From Coriobacteriia bacterium (lineage in GTDB: Bacteria > Actinomycetota > Coriobacteriia > Anaerosomatales > Anaerosomataceae): 50,997 nt of DNA. The stretch is from positions 1 to 50,997 of the forward strand of contig JAFGNP010000053.1 of the NCBI GenBank assembly GCA_016926975.1. The letters run 5' to 3'. The notes under the pieces are model-generated. The model was not told where the DNA came from. It saw only the letters and a list, made by a program, of their open reading frames with translations, and ran no database searches. Shown piece after piece: positions 29,894 through 38,476 of this stretch (the stretch's first letter is position 1; every line of letters starts with the position of its first letter). Position numbers and translations under genes: made by a program.

Positions 29894-29923
29894 TTGACAT
29901 GCGGCACAGGGCGCCGCTATAAT
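29894..29923 (+). promoter_or_regulatory. Consensus housekeeping promoter of the rpmH operon
   Basis: TTGACA (29894-29899), 18-bp spacer, TATAAT (29918-29923). Confidence 0.88.
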
Positions 29924-29975
29924 CGCCGAGCTTGTGCCCAGACCAGCACCGGGGCACCGACATGGAGGTTCTGAA

Positions 29976-30119
29976 GTGAAGCGTACATATCAGCCGAACA
30001 ACCGGAAGCGCGCGAAGACGCACGGATTCCGGAAGCGCATGTCCACGAAGGCCGGCCGGGCGATACTGGCCGCTCGCCGCCGCAAGGGTCGCAAGGTAAT
30101 CTGCCCTAGCGCCGCGTGA
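29976..30119 (+). CDS. rpmH: 50S ribosomal protein L34
   Basis: [50 protein letters not shown] start. Confidence 0.97.
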   Translation: MKRTYQPNNRKRAKTHGFRKRMSTKAGRAILAARRRKGRKVICPSAA

Positions 30120-30138
30120 GCGTCTAGGCGAGCGGTTC

Positions 30139-30474
30139 GTGCAAATGCGCACCATCACCGCGCACAGTGAGATCGAGCGGCTGTTTCGAGAAGGGCGCCG
30201 GGTATCCCACCCGGCGCTTCTTGTATTGGCTGCCCCCCGCCCGCAGGGCGAGGCGTCGGCAGGAAGGGCGTTGTTCGTTGCCGGCAAGCGGCTCGGGGGT
30301 GCGGTAGTACGGAATCGGTCGAAGCGGGTCCTCCGAGAGACGGTGCGCCGCATGAGCGGCCCTTGGGCCGGCTGGGACGTTGCGTTAATAGCGCGACCGG
30401 GTACCGCGGACGCTGACGCGAGGACCTTGGACGAAGCCGTGAATAAGGCTCTCGAGTCACTGGGCATCGTCTGA
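30139..30474 (+). CDS. rnpA: Ribonuclease P protein component
   Basis: RLFREGRR..., [24 protein letters not shown]-type motif ([20 protein letters not shown]); position after rpmH. Confidence 0.95.
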   Translation: MQMRTITAHSEIERLFREGRRVSHPALLVLAAPRPQGEASAGRALFVAGKRLGGAVVRNRSKRVLRETVRRMSGPWAGWDVALIARPGTADADARTLDEAVNKALESLGIV

Positions 30475-30695
30475 TGAGTAATCCGCTAGCGGGCGGGGCC
30501 GTCCTCGCCATACGCTTCTACCAGAAGTTCCTGTCGCCGCTACTGCCGGCATCGTGTCGCTTCATGCCGACGTGCTCGAACTACACGATCACCGCGATCG
30601 AGCGGTATGGCCTGTGGAGGGGCGGGTGGCTCGGGCTCAAGCGCATCGGGCGTTGCCATCCGTGGAGCAAGGGTGGACATGATCCCGTGCCATGA
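30474..30695 (+). CDS. yidD: Membrane protein insertion efficiency factor YidD
   Basis: [53 protein letters not shown]. Confidence 0.97.
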   Translation: MSNPLAGGAVLAIRFYQKFLSPLLPASCRFMPTCSNYTITAIERYGLWRGGWLGLKRIGRCHPWSKGGHDPVP

Positions 30696-30820
30696 GGACG
30701 GACGCGCGTGTGAGTAGTATAGTGTGTAGATTGCAAACGGCCCCCCGACGTCGGATCGGGAGTGGATGGGACACCAAGCACCAGTAGATCCTGCACCTCA
30801 GATTAGGAGGTTGGCGCGCT

Positions 30821-31540
30821 GTGCTCGAACCGATCGAAGAAGCGCTCTTCTGGATTCTCCAGCAGCTCCACACGGTAGTCGGCGACTACGGGTTCGCGAT
30901 CATCGGCCTGACGGTGCTCATCAGAGTCCTGCTGCTGCCGCTCACGGTGAAGCAGACCAAGTCGATGTACGAGCTTCAGCGGATACAGCCGAAGATCAAG
31001 GAGCTGCAGGACAAGTATAAGAAGGACAAAGAGAAGCTCCAGGAAGAGACGATGAAGTTCTACCAGGAGAACAAGGTCAACCCCTTCGGGGGCTGTCTGC
31101 CACTGCTGCTGCAGATGCCGGTCTTCTTCGCGCTGTTCCGCATGCTAGGAACCGCTGGAGGTAAGCCCGGGCTCTTCCCGCAGTACATCGCGTCTCTCCC
31201 TGAGACTGTAGCCGAGGCAGCTTCAAGATTCTGGATAATTCTGCCAGATATTACCATGTCCGCCAGTCAGGTCTACAAGGCCAGCGGGCTTGGCTCTGCG
31301 TTGCCGTATGTCATATTCGTCATCCTGTTCGGACTCAGCACGGTCATTCCCCAACTAATGCAACCCGGCGCCCAGGGTCAGCAGAAGCAGATGGCGATCA
31401 TGATGGGCGGAATGATGTTGTTCTTCGGGTGGAGCGTTTCGGGGGGAGTAGTCCTGTACTGGGTCACGCAGGGCATACTCGGCCTGGCCCAGCAGCAGAT
31501 ACAGATGCGCATGTATAAGTCCCAGGAGGAGCGGGCATGA
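30821..31540 (+). CDS. yidC: Membrane protein insertase YidC/Oxa1
   Basis: LIRVLLLPLTVKQTKSMYELQRIQPKIKELQDKYKKDKEKLQEETMKFYQENKVNPFGGCLPLLLQMPVFFALFRML. Confidence 0.97.
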   Translation: MLEPIEEALFWILQQLHTVVGDYGFAIIGLTVLIRVLLLPLTVKQTKSMYELQRIQPKIKELQDKYKKDKEKLQEETMKFYQENKVNPFGGCLPLLLQMPVFFALFRMLGTAGGKPGLFPQYIASLPETVAEAASRFWIILPDITMSASQVYKASGLGSALPYVIFVILFGLSTVIPQLMQPGAQGQQKQMAIMMGGMMLFFGWSVSGGVVLYWVTQGILGLAQQQIQMRMYKSQEERA

Positions 31541-32289
31541 TCGAGGAAGTCACGATGGAGGGCCCGACAGTTGCCGAAGCCGTAGACGCGGCTCTTGAGG
31601 AGATGGGCGTTCAACAGGACGCCATCAACTTCGAGGTTCTGTCAGAGCCGAGCCGAGGGTTGTTCGGATCGTCCGGTAAGCCGGCGGTAGTCCGGGTCTG
31701 GCTGAAGCCGGAGGCTTTGGTCGGCGATTCAACCGACGAGGCCAACGAGGACTACGAGGAGATGGACAGCGAAGCGCCACCGGCCGCGTCCAAGAGGGTG
31801 GCTCCGGCCGATATCGTCGAGATGAGCGACGAGGAGCTTGACGCAATCGCGGACACTGGAGTGGCTACGATCGGGGACATTCTTGCGAGCCTCGGCATCG
31901 AAGCGACGGTGGAGGAGTACGAGGGCGATGAAGGAGAGATAATCCTGGACATCGTCGGCGACGACCTCGGGATTCTTATAGGCAGGCACGGGAGGACCCT
32001 GGACGCACTGCAGATCCTCGTGTCAGCCATCACCAACCGGAAGCTCGATCAGAGGTACCCGCTTATCGTCGACGTGTCGGGATACCGTCACCGTCGGCGA
32101 GTGAAGCTGGAGGAGATAGCACGGCGTGCGGCAGACCGAGCTGTTCGGCAGAAGAGGCCCGTGCAACTGAGACCGATGACGAGTTTCGAGCGTCGCGTAA
32201 TACATGTGGTCTTGCGTGACGACCGCAGGGTGAAGACAGAGAGCGAAGGCGAAGAGCCCCGCAGAATGGTAGTAGTGCGGCCAGGGTAG
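31537..32289 (+). CDS. khpB: Jag/KhpB RNA-binding protein (Jag_N, KH, R3H)
   Basis: Jag_N-type start, GDDLGILIGRHGRTLDALQILVSAITNRK (KH), LRPMTSFERRVIHVVLRDDRRVKTESEGEEPRRMVVVRP (R3H). Confidence 0.95.
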   Translation: MIEEVTMEGPTVAEAVDAALEEMGVQQDAINFEVLSEPSRGLFGSSGKPAVVRVWLKPEALVGDSTDEANEDYEEMDSEAPPAASKRVAPADIVEMSDEELDAIADTGVATIGDILASLGIEATVEEYEGDEGEIILDIVGDDLGILIGRHGRTLDALQILVSAITNRKLDQRYPLIVDVSGYRHRRRVKLEEIARRAADRAVRQKRPVQLRPMTSFERRVIHVVLRDDRRVKTESEGEEPRRMVVVRPG

Positions 32290-32309
32290 TCATCGCGCGG
32301 AGTGTTTCT

Positions 32310-32343
32310 GGGCGTCCGGCGTTTGCCGGGCGCCCTTCTGTTT
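32310..32343 (+). terminator. Rho-independent terminator after khpB
   Basis: GGGCGTCCGGC-GTTT-GCCGGGCGCCC then TTCTGTTT. Confidence 0.75.
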
Positions 32344-32703
32344 GCGGAGGCCAGTTGCGTCGGCACGTAGCCGATCGTGCGGCGATCCTGACGTCGACGC
32401 CTGGGGCCCGGCTGCCAATGTCAGCACTCTGATGAGTGGATTGCAGACGGCAGAGAGAGCAGATCATCATCTCCAGCCGCACTGCGAAACGAGTTCGGCC
32501 TTGAGCCCTCTAACGCGGCGGGCCAAGTCGCCAGGCTGATGGACACAGGCAACGATCGCGCCCATCATCCGTTGGCGCACAAGAGCCGTAGGGTTGGCGC
32601 AAGCGAAAACCTCAATCCATTGTCTAGACTTCATGGCTCATGGGTTTGCGGCGGATGGGCCGTCAGAATGTGGTTCTCGAACGTAGCGATACCCATGCTG
32701 AGT

Positions 32704-32719
32704 TGTTTCACGTGAAACT
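32704..32719. promoter_or_regulatory. parS: parS site 1
   Basis: TGTTTCACGTGAAACT; 14-bp palindromic core GTTTCACGTGAAAC, upstream of parAB. Confidence 0.95.
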
Positions 32720-32763
32720 TCCGAGCCGAAGACATCTTGATTGTGGAACCGTTAGGCCGCAAT

Positions 32764-33489
32764 ATGTTTCACGTGAAACCTGAGAGCGACATCATCAGCC
32801 CAATGGCTATCCGCGAAGCCCTGATGGCGGCGGGTGTCCCGACGACTGAAGAGCAGTCCATTCTGTTGGGGCGTCACGCGGAGCGTGTCATTCGCAGCAA
32901 TGCGGTCATGAATCTGACGAGAATCGTTGAGCCGGACGACGTGATCCGCCTTCACATAGTGGACTCCCTGGCATTCTTGCCACACGTGGGTCCAGACGAG
33001 GGCAAGATCGTGGACCTTGGATCCGGCGCAGGCTTTCCTGGGATTCCTCTGGCAATACTGGGGAGAGACGTTACCCTGTGCGAATCCAGCTTGAAGAAGG
33101 CCAAGTTCCTGCAGGAGTGTGTGGAAGACCTGGGATTGTCATGCGCAGTTGCCGGTATGCGTGCCGAGGAGCTTGCGTTGAGCAATCCGCGGGCTGCTGA
33201 TTGGGTGATTGCTCGAGCAGTGACGTCGCTGGCGTCGTTAGTAGAATTGGCCTCTCCGCTGTTGCGGAAGGGCGGGCGTTTGCTCGCCCTTAAGGGTCGG
33301 GAGGATAGCGAAGAGGAGTTCCAGGCCGACAGGGCATGCGCCCTGTGCGGAATGCGCCTGTTGGAGCGCAGGGCGTACGGTCTGTCGGGAGGAGAAGTAA
33401 GAACATGCTACGTGTACGAATGGGTCGCGGAGCCCTCCAAGAAGCTGCCTCGGAGAGTGGGCCTCGCACAGAAGAGGCCGCTGGGCTGA
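32764..33489 (+). CDS. rsmG: 16S rRNA (guanine527-N7)-methyltransferase RsmG
   Basis: VDLGSGAGFPGIPLAI, NLTRIVEPDDVIRLHIVDSLAFL; start taken at MFHVKPESD (ORF can extend to 32737). Confidence 0.95.
   Translation: MFHVKPESDIISPMAIREALMAAGVPTTEEQSILLGRHAERVIRSNAVMNLTRIVEPDDVIRLHIVDSLAFLPHVGPDEGKIVDLGSGAGFPGIPLAILGRDVTLCESSLKKAKFLQECVEDLGLSCAVAGMRAEELALSNPRAADWVIARAVTSLASLVELASPLLRKGGRLLALKGREDSEEEFQADRACALCGMRLLERRAYGLSGGEVRTCYVYEWVAEPSKKLPRRVGLAQKRPLG
32765..32780. promoter_or_regulatory. parS: parS site 2, overlapping the rsmG start codon
   Basis: TGTTTCACGTGAAACC; same 14-bp core as parS site 1. Confidence 0.95.
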
Positions 33490-33557
33490 AATGGGGCTAT
33501 GAGGGCAGGAAGCGTTGCCGTATACTCGCTGGATAGCGGAGGCTGGGAGGAGGACCC

Positions 33558-34361
33558 GTGTCCGAATGGGATGATATGCCGGGCTCTGCGGGCAACCCCG
33601 CGGCTCATGTACTGGCGGTGGTCAACCAAAAGGGCGGTGTGGGCAAGAGCACCACGGCGGTCAATCTGTCGGCGACTCTCGCCGACGGCGGGAAGAGAGT
33701 GCTCCTGATCGATCTTGACCCCCAGGGTAACGCCACCTCCGGATACGGGCTGGACAAGAATCAGAGGGAGCAATGCGTGTACGACGCCCTTCTGAACGAT
33801 GTGCCTCTGAGCCAGCTGATCGAGCCAGTTGGCGTAGAAGGTGTATTCATGGTCCCTTCCACCATCCAGCTGGCGGGTGCGGAAATCGAGCTCGTATCTG
33901 CGTTCAGCCGCGAATCCAAGCTCAAGCAAATGCTGGAGCCGGTGAAGGGCGACTTCGACTTTGTCGTGATTGACTGCCCTCCATCACTGGGGCTGCTTAC
34001 TATCAATGCGCTCACCGCTTCCGATGGGGTATTGATACCGGTGCAATGCGAGTACTACGCACTGGAAGGGTTGTCCAAGCTTCTGGAGAGCGTTCGTCTG
34101 GTGAAGACACACCTGAATCCCGGACTAGAGGTATTCGGTGTCGTGATGACGATGTACGACGCGCGGACCAGGTTGTCACAACAGGTCGTGGAGGAAGTGA
34201 AGGACTTCTTTGGGGAACGTGTGTTCGATACTGTCATTCCCCGCAGCGTTCGTCTGTCGGAGGCCCCGAGCTATGGTCAGCCTATTACGATATTCGACTC
34301 GAGCGGACGTGGTTCAGAGGCTTACAGGCAACTGGCGAAGGAAGTGATGGCTCGTGTCTAA
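33558..34361 (+). CDS. parA: Chromosome partitioning ATPase ParA/Soj
   Basis: NQKGGVGKSTTAVNLSATLA, LIDLDPQGNAT, VIDCPPSLGLLTINAL. Confidence 0.97.
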   Translation: MSEWDDMPGSAGNPAAHVLAVVNQKGGVGKSTTAVNLSATLADGGKRVLLIDLDPQGNATSGYGLDKNQREQCVYDALLNDVPLSQLIEPVGVEGVFMVPSTIQLAGAEIELVSAFSRESKLKQMLEPVKGDFDFVVIDCPPSLGLLTINALTASDGVLIPVQCEYYALEGLSKLLESVRLVKTHLNPGLEVFGVVMTMYDARTRLSQQVVEEVKDFFGERVFDTVIPRSVRLSEAPSYGQPITIFDSSGRGSEAYRQLAKEVMARV

Positions 34362-35235
34362 GCGAGGTTTGGGCAGAGGGCTTTCTGCCTTGATTCCTGG
34401 GGCTGGGCAGGAAGTGGGTGGAGATGTCATCGAGCTCGGTGTGAACGAGATCACTCCGAATCCGCTGCAGCCAAGAACGGACATAGCCGAAGAGCAGATA
34501 TCAGAGCTTGCGGACTCTATCCGGAAGGTCGGAGTGTTGCAGCCGATCATCGTCCGACCGGAAGGTGCGGGGTATCAGATCATTGCCGGAGAGCGGAGAT
34601 GGCGCGCTTCCCGCGCGGCCGGCCTTGAGCGGGTTCCCGTCCGAGTTATGGCAACAACGGAGACAGAGGCACTCGCACTCGCCCTGATAGAGAACCTCCA
34701 GCGCGAGGATCTGAATCCAATCGAAGAGGCCAGCGGCTACCGAAGGTTGATTGCGGAGCACGGCATGACCCAGGCCGAGCTTGCGAATCGAGTCTCTAAG
34801 TCGCGTTCCGCTGTGACCAACACACTCCGACTCCTTGATCTGCCCGAGGATATTCAGCAGCTCCTCTACGAGGGGAAGCTCTCGGCCGGTCACGCCCGGG
34901 CGATTCTGTCGGTGAATGATGATGACCGGCGGCACACCCTTGCACGCAAGTGTGTCGAGGAGGGCCTGTCGGTGCGTGAGGCCGAAGGTCTTGCCAAGCT
35001 GTTGGCTGCCGGCGCATCCGTTCACACGCCACGCGCAGTCACGCCGAAGTCATACAAGATCGTGGCCCGAAAATTGCGACGGCTGCTCTCTACCAACGTG
35101 CGTGTACGTCAGACTGCGAAGAAGGGCAAGATAGAGATCGACTTCCACGACGAGGAGGAGCTGGAGCGAATCGTCAGACTCCTGACGGAAGGGTCCGAGA
35201 CTCCGACGGCAGGGGGGGCGATGCAGAATGAGTAG
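34354..35235 (+). CDS. parB: Chromosome partitioning protein ParB/Spo0J
   Basis: KRGLGRGLSALIP, GERRWRASRAAGLERVPV, LIENLQREDLNPIEEA. Confidence 0.97.
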   Translation: MSKRGLGRGLSALIPGAGQEVGGDVIELGVNEITPNPLQPRTDIAEEQISELADSIRKVGVLQPIIVRPEGAGYQIIAGERRWRASRAAGLERVPVRVMATTETEALALALIENLQREDLNPIEEASGYRRLIAEHGMTQAELANRVSKSRSAVTNTLRLLDLPEDIQQLLYEGKLSAGHARAILSVNDDDRRHTLARKCVEEGLSVREAEGLAKLLAAGASVHTPRAVTPKSYKIVARKLRRLLSTNVRVRQTAKKGKIEIDFHDEEELERIVRLLTEGSETPTAGGAMQNE

Positions 35236-35527
35236 ACGGCTGGAAGATTTTGTCATTGGACTCTGCGTCGGAGGGGCGATGGGTATCGTTCTGGGCTTGT
35301 TGCTGGCCCCCGACAGCGGTTCGCGAACCAGACAGAGACTTGCTGCTGAAGCCACGCGTGTTGCAGATGCCGCTCGCGTTGTGGCAGAGCGTGCCGAGAG
35401 AGCGGCTGAGGCTCTTGGAGTCCGAATGGATCACTACATGGGCCGCGAAGAAGAAGTGGCCTGGAAGAAGGTCCAGGAGATTCGCGAAGGGGTTCAGCGG
35501 TACTCGCGAACCGTAATGTCGTCGTGA
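35228..35527 (+). CDS. YtxH-like small membrane protein
   Basis: FVIGLCVGGAMGIVLGLLLAPDSGSRTRQRL resembles the YtxH TM-APxSGxxTR pattern. Confidence 0.75.
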   Translation: MSRRLEDFVIGLCVGGAMGIVLGLLLAPDSGSRTRQRLAAEATRVADAARVVAERAERAAEALGVRMDHYMGREEEVAWKKVQEIREGVQRYSRTVMSS

Positions 35528-35572
35528 TGTCAGTCCCGGGTACTATGCTCCTCCCCTAGGCAGGGAGGGGTA

Positions 35573-38476
35573 GTGCCGCTTCACGTGATCACAGGGCCGG
35601 CGAACACCGGCAAGACCCAGGTTGCTCACGAGCGCCTGATCGCGCACGTACGCGATGGGGGGCGGGCGACTCTGCTATTGCCCTCGGAGCCAGATGTTTC
35701 ACGTGCTCTCGAGGAGTTTGAGGCCGATGCTCCAGTCGGTCTTGGCGTATCGACTTTCGACGGCTACCTCAACGGCCTGTGGGCCAGCAGCGGTGACGGC
35801 CGAGCGATTATCACACCGGCGCAGAGATGGGCGCGGCTGGCAGAATATGTCAGTGAGCAACTCTCCGGAACAGACGCTGAGCTTCTATCGTCTCCCGGCG
35901 TGGTGAACGTTCTTGCGGCACTCGTGCAGCGGGCCGCAGAGTCGCCGATGGAGTTGCCGGAGCCGATACGAGGACGAGGCGCGGCGCAGGAACTGCTACG
36001 TCGCGCGGCGGCGTACTCGGCGTCCCTTCGTGCTGCTGGCCTGATCGAGCGCGCGGAAGCGCACAGGAGGGTCTGCGAACTGAGCGGGAGCTTGGAACTC
36101 CCTGACTTGCTGACGGTCAGCCAGTTCACCGGCTTCACCGCAGCGCAGGAGTGTTTTCTGACGGTCGTCTCACAGTCATGTGAGGTGCTGGTGTGTTTGA
36201 CGTACGACCCTGCCGTACCTGCGACTGCCGCGGCCGAGTGCTTGATTCGGCGCCTCGAGTCCCAGGGCACGGTCGAGCACCGGGGCTGCGAAGATAGCAC
36301 GACATCCGAGCCCGAGCTGCGCCGGGTGGAGCGGACGCTCGGGACGCAGGGCTCGCCCGAGGTTCAGGCCGCAGGAGCGATTCGACTGTCGGAAGCGTGG
36401 GGAGAGACAGCCGAGGCGGCCCGGGTCGTGCGCGAGGTTCAAGACGCGATTGCATACGGAATAGCCCCAGGCCAGATAGCCATCGTCTTCAGGGATGTCG
36501 CTCAACACATGTTCGAGCTCCGGCTCGCTTTGGAGGAAGCTGGAATCCCGGCTGAGTTCGATGCGCGGATCCCGTTTCACCTCACCGGCATGGGACGCGT
36601 ACTCCTGACGCTACTCGAGATGGCCGGGGAGGGGCCGGAGCACAGTCGCCTAATGGACGTGCTTCGATCTCCATTCAGCCCGACCGATGACGGGAGTCTT
36701 GATGCGCTAGACGCCGAGGTACGCTCGCGGCGAGCTGGAGGTCTGGCGCTCGTAGAAAGATGGGCTCGTAGGAATCATCCGGAGACTGGGAGGCTCCTCC
36801 GCAGGGCGCGCAGTCTGTGCGCCGATGCGGTCGGTGCGGACGCGGAGCGAGGGTGGTACCTCCTTCTGTCGGACATGCTGAGGCATGCTCGCTGCGGCGA
36901 GGCTGCAGTGGATTCCGAAGTCCTGGCGGACGCAGCTGCTGCACGAGCGTTTCTGGAGGCCGTTCGAGGCATTGGAGCGCTGCCGGGACATGTGGGGGGT
37001 CCCGACTCGCTCGCATCGGCGCTTCGGGAGACTCGGGTGTCCGTCGCATCAGGTGACCGTGAGGGATGCGTGCAGGTCATGGGGATGGAGCGTGTGCGTG
37101 GACGCCGCTATGACTGCGTGATCGTGGGGGGTCTGACGGCGAAGGAAGTGCCGCGAAGGACCGGAGAAGAGGCGCTCTGCGCCCCATCCGTTGCAGAGTG
37201 CTTCCACAGGTTCGGCATAGACGTAGCCCCGCGCGGAGGGACCGATGAAGAGCGCTTGCTCTTCTATCAGGCAACCACCCGGGCTGCAAGAAGGCTGGTT
37301 CTGAGCGCGCAGTCTCATGATTCGCAAGGACGACCCGTGAGGCCATCGCTCTTCCTCGAGGAGGTGCTCGATCTCTACCGGGACCCGGTCTCGGGGCAGT
37401 TCTTCAACGGTGAGCCTCCGAAGCAGACCCTCGGCCTGGATGGGCTTTCCTGCGATCCCGCGGCCCCGCTGTCCCGCAGTCGTGCCCTCAGGTGCTCTGC
37501 GTCAGAGATGGAGGGGCTTGAGAGCGATGTTGGAGATGAGCTGCGTGAGGTGAGGAGGCGGGCATCACGCAAGGCGCCCCCTTGTTCGGAGGGTGTGCGC
37601 AGAGTCACCGCTGAACGGGAGGTCTTCTCGGCAAGCGAGATCGAGACCTACCTGCAGTGCCCGTTCCGGTGGTACACGCAGTACGTGATCCAGCCAAGAG
37701 AGCTTGACGAACGGCTCAACGCGGCTGCTGTCGGACGTCATGCGCACGAGATCATGTGGCGTTTCTACGAGCTCTGGGAGCCGATGACCGGAGGGCGCCG
37801 GGTCGTTCCCCAGCTGCTCGGGACTGCACGCGACGTACATGGAGAGGCGGTGGAAGCAGCGCGGGAAGGCATCCACGTGCTGACTGCCAGAGAGGATTCG
37901 GCGATCAGGCTTGCTGCGAAACAGACGCTCTCGCTGGTGGAGGCCGACGCGGACTTTCTCCCCGGGTTCGAGCCGGCCTATCGCGAGTGGTCATTCGGCA
38001 TCGTTGAAGGGGACCCCCCGGAACCGTTCGGTGACTTTGGCCTGGCGGGGCGAGTCGACCGGATAGACGTGGATGAGCGGCGACTCTTCGTCATCGACTA
38101 CAAGCTGGGGACTGTCGATCAGAAGCGAGGGGTGACTGCTTTCGAGTCCGAGGGGCTGGTTCAGCTGCCGCTGTACGCAGCGGCAGCGTCCCGGCGTCTG
38201 GGGCTAGAGGTCGCCGGAGGAGCTTATCGCCCGATAGGCGAGTCGAAGCCGCGGGGCTTCGTTCGTGAGGACCTGAGATCGCCGACATTCGTGGGCAACG
38301 ATGTGGTCGGGTTCGCCGAAGCCGAGGATGTGATCAAGGCCGCGATCGGGCGTGCGGCACAAGCTGTGGAAGGCCTGCGGTCAGGCAACATCGCGGCCTG
38401 TCCGCGGGGCGGCAAGTGCCCCCCGTACTGTCCCGCTATCGCCTTCTGCGCCGAATGGAGACCTGGCCGTGGCTGA
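35573..38476 (+). CDS. addB-like: AddB-like / PD-(D/E)XK nuclease family protein
   Basis: N-terminal GPANTGKT, nuclease motif RLFVIDYKLGT, Cys residues LQCPFRWY and CPRGGKCPPYCPAIAFC. Confidence 0.85.
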   Translation: MPLHVITGPANTGKTQVAHERLIAHVRDGGRATLLLPSEPDVSRALEEFEADAPVGLGVSTFDGYLNGLWASSGDGRAIITPAQRWARLAEYVSEQLSGTDAELLSSPGVVNVLAALVQRAAESPMELPEPIRGRGAAQELLRRAAAYSASLRAAGLIERAEAHRRVCELSGSLELPDLLTVSQFTGFTAAQECFLTVVSQSCEVLVCLTYDPAVPATAAAECLIRRLESQGTVEHRGCEDSTTSEPELRRVERTLGTQGSPEVQAAGAIRLSEAWGETAEAARVVREVQDAIAYGIAPGQIAIVFRDVAQHMFELRLALEEAGIPAEFDARIPFHLTGMGRVLLTLLEMAGEGPEHSRLMDVLRSPFSPTDDGSLDALDAEVRSRRAGGLALVERWARRNHPETGRLLRRARSLCADAVGADAERGWYLLLSDMLRHARCGEAAVDSEVLADAAAARAFLEAVRGIGALPGHVGGPDSLASALRETRVSVASGDREGCVQVMGMERVRGRRYDCVIVGGLTAKEVPRRTGEEALCAPSVAECFHRFGIDVAPRGGTDEERLLFYQATTRAARRLVLSAQSHDSQGRPVRPSLFLEEVLDLYRDPVSGQFFNGEPPKQTLGLDGLSCDPAAPLSRSRALRCSASEMEGLESDVGDELREVRRRASRKAPPCSEGVRRVTAEREVFSASEIETYLQCPFRWYTQYVIQPRELDERLNAAAVGRHAHEIMWRFYELWEPMTGGRRVVPQLLGTARDVHGEAVEAAREGIHVLTAREDSAIRLAAKQTLSLVEADADFLPGFEPAYREWSFGIVEGDPPEPFGDFGLAGRVDRIDVDERRLFVIDYKLGTVDQKRGVTAFESEGLVQLPLYAAAASRRLGLEVAGGAYRPIGESKPRGFVREDLRSPTFVGNDVVGFAEAEDVIKAAIGRAAQAVEGLRSGNIAACPRGGKCPPYCPAIAFCAEWRPGRG

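Noticed and set aside
32429-32490. Possible hammerhead ribozyme core (CTGATGAG ... CGAAAC)
   Set aside because: Both core strings are present, but stem II does not close directly next to them and no convincing stem I/III or GUH cleavage site could be paired; likely chance
35695-35710. Third parS-like site TGTTTCACGTGCTCTC
   Set aside because: Only the left half plus centre matches (11 of 16); right arm fully mismatched; lies inside the addB-like coding region
38352-38468. Upstream extension of the addA-like ORF (MRHKLWKACGQ...)
   Set aside because: Would overlap the addB-like C-terminus containing conserved Cys residues; GTG at 38469 gives the expected AELDPRQFEAV start
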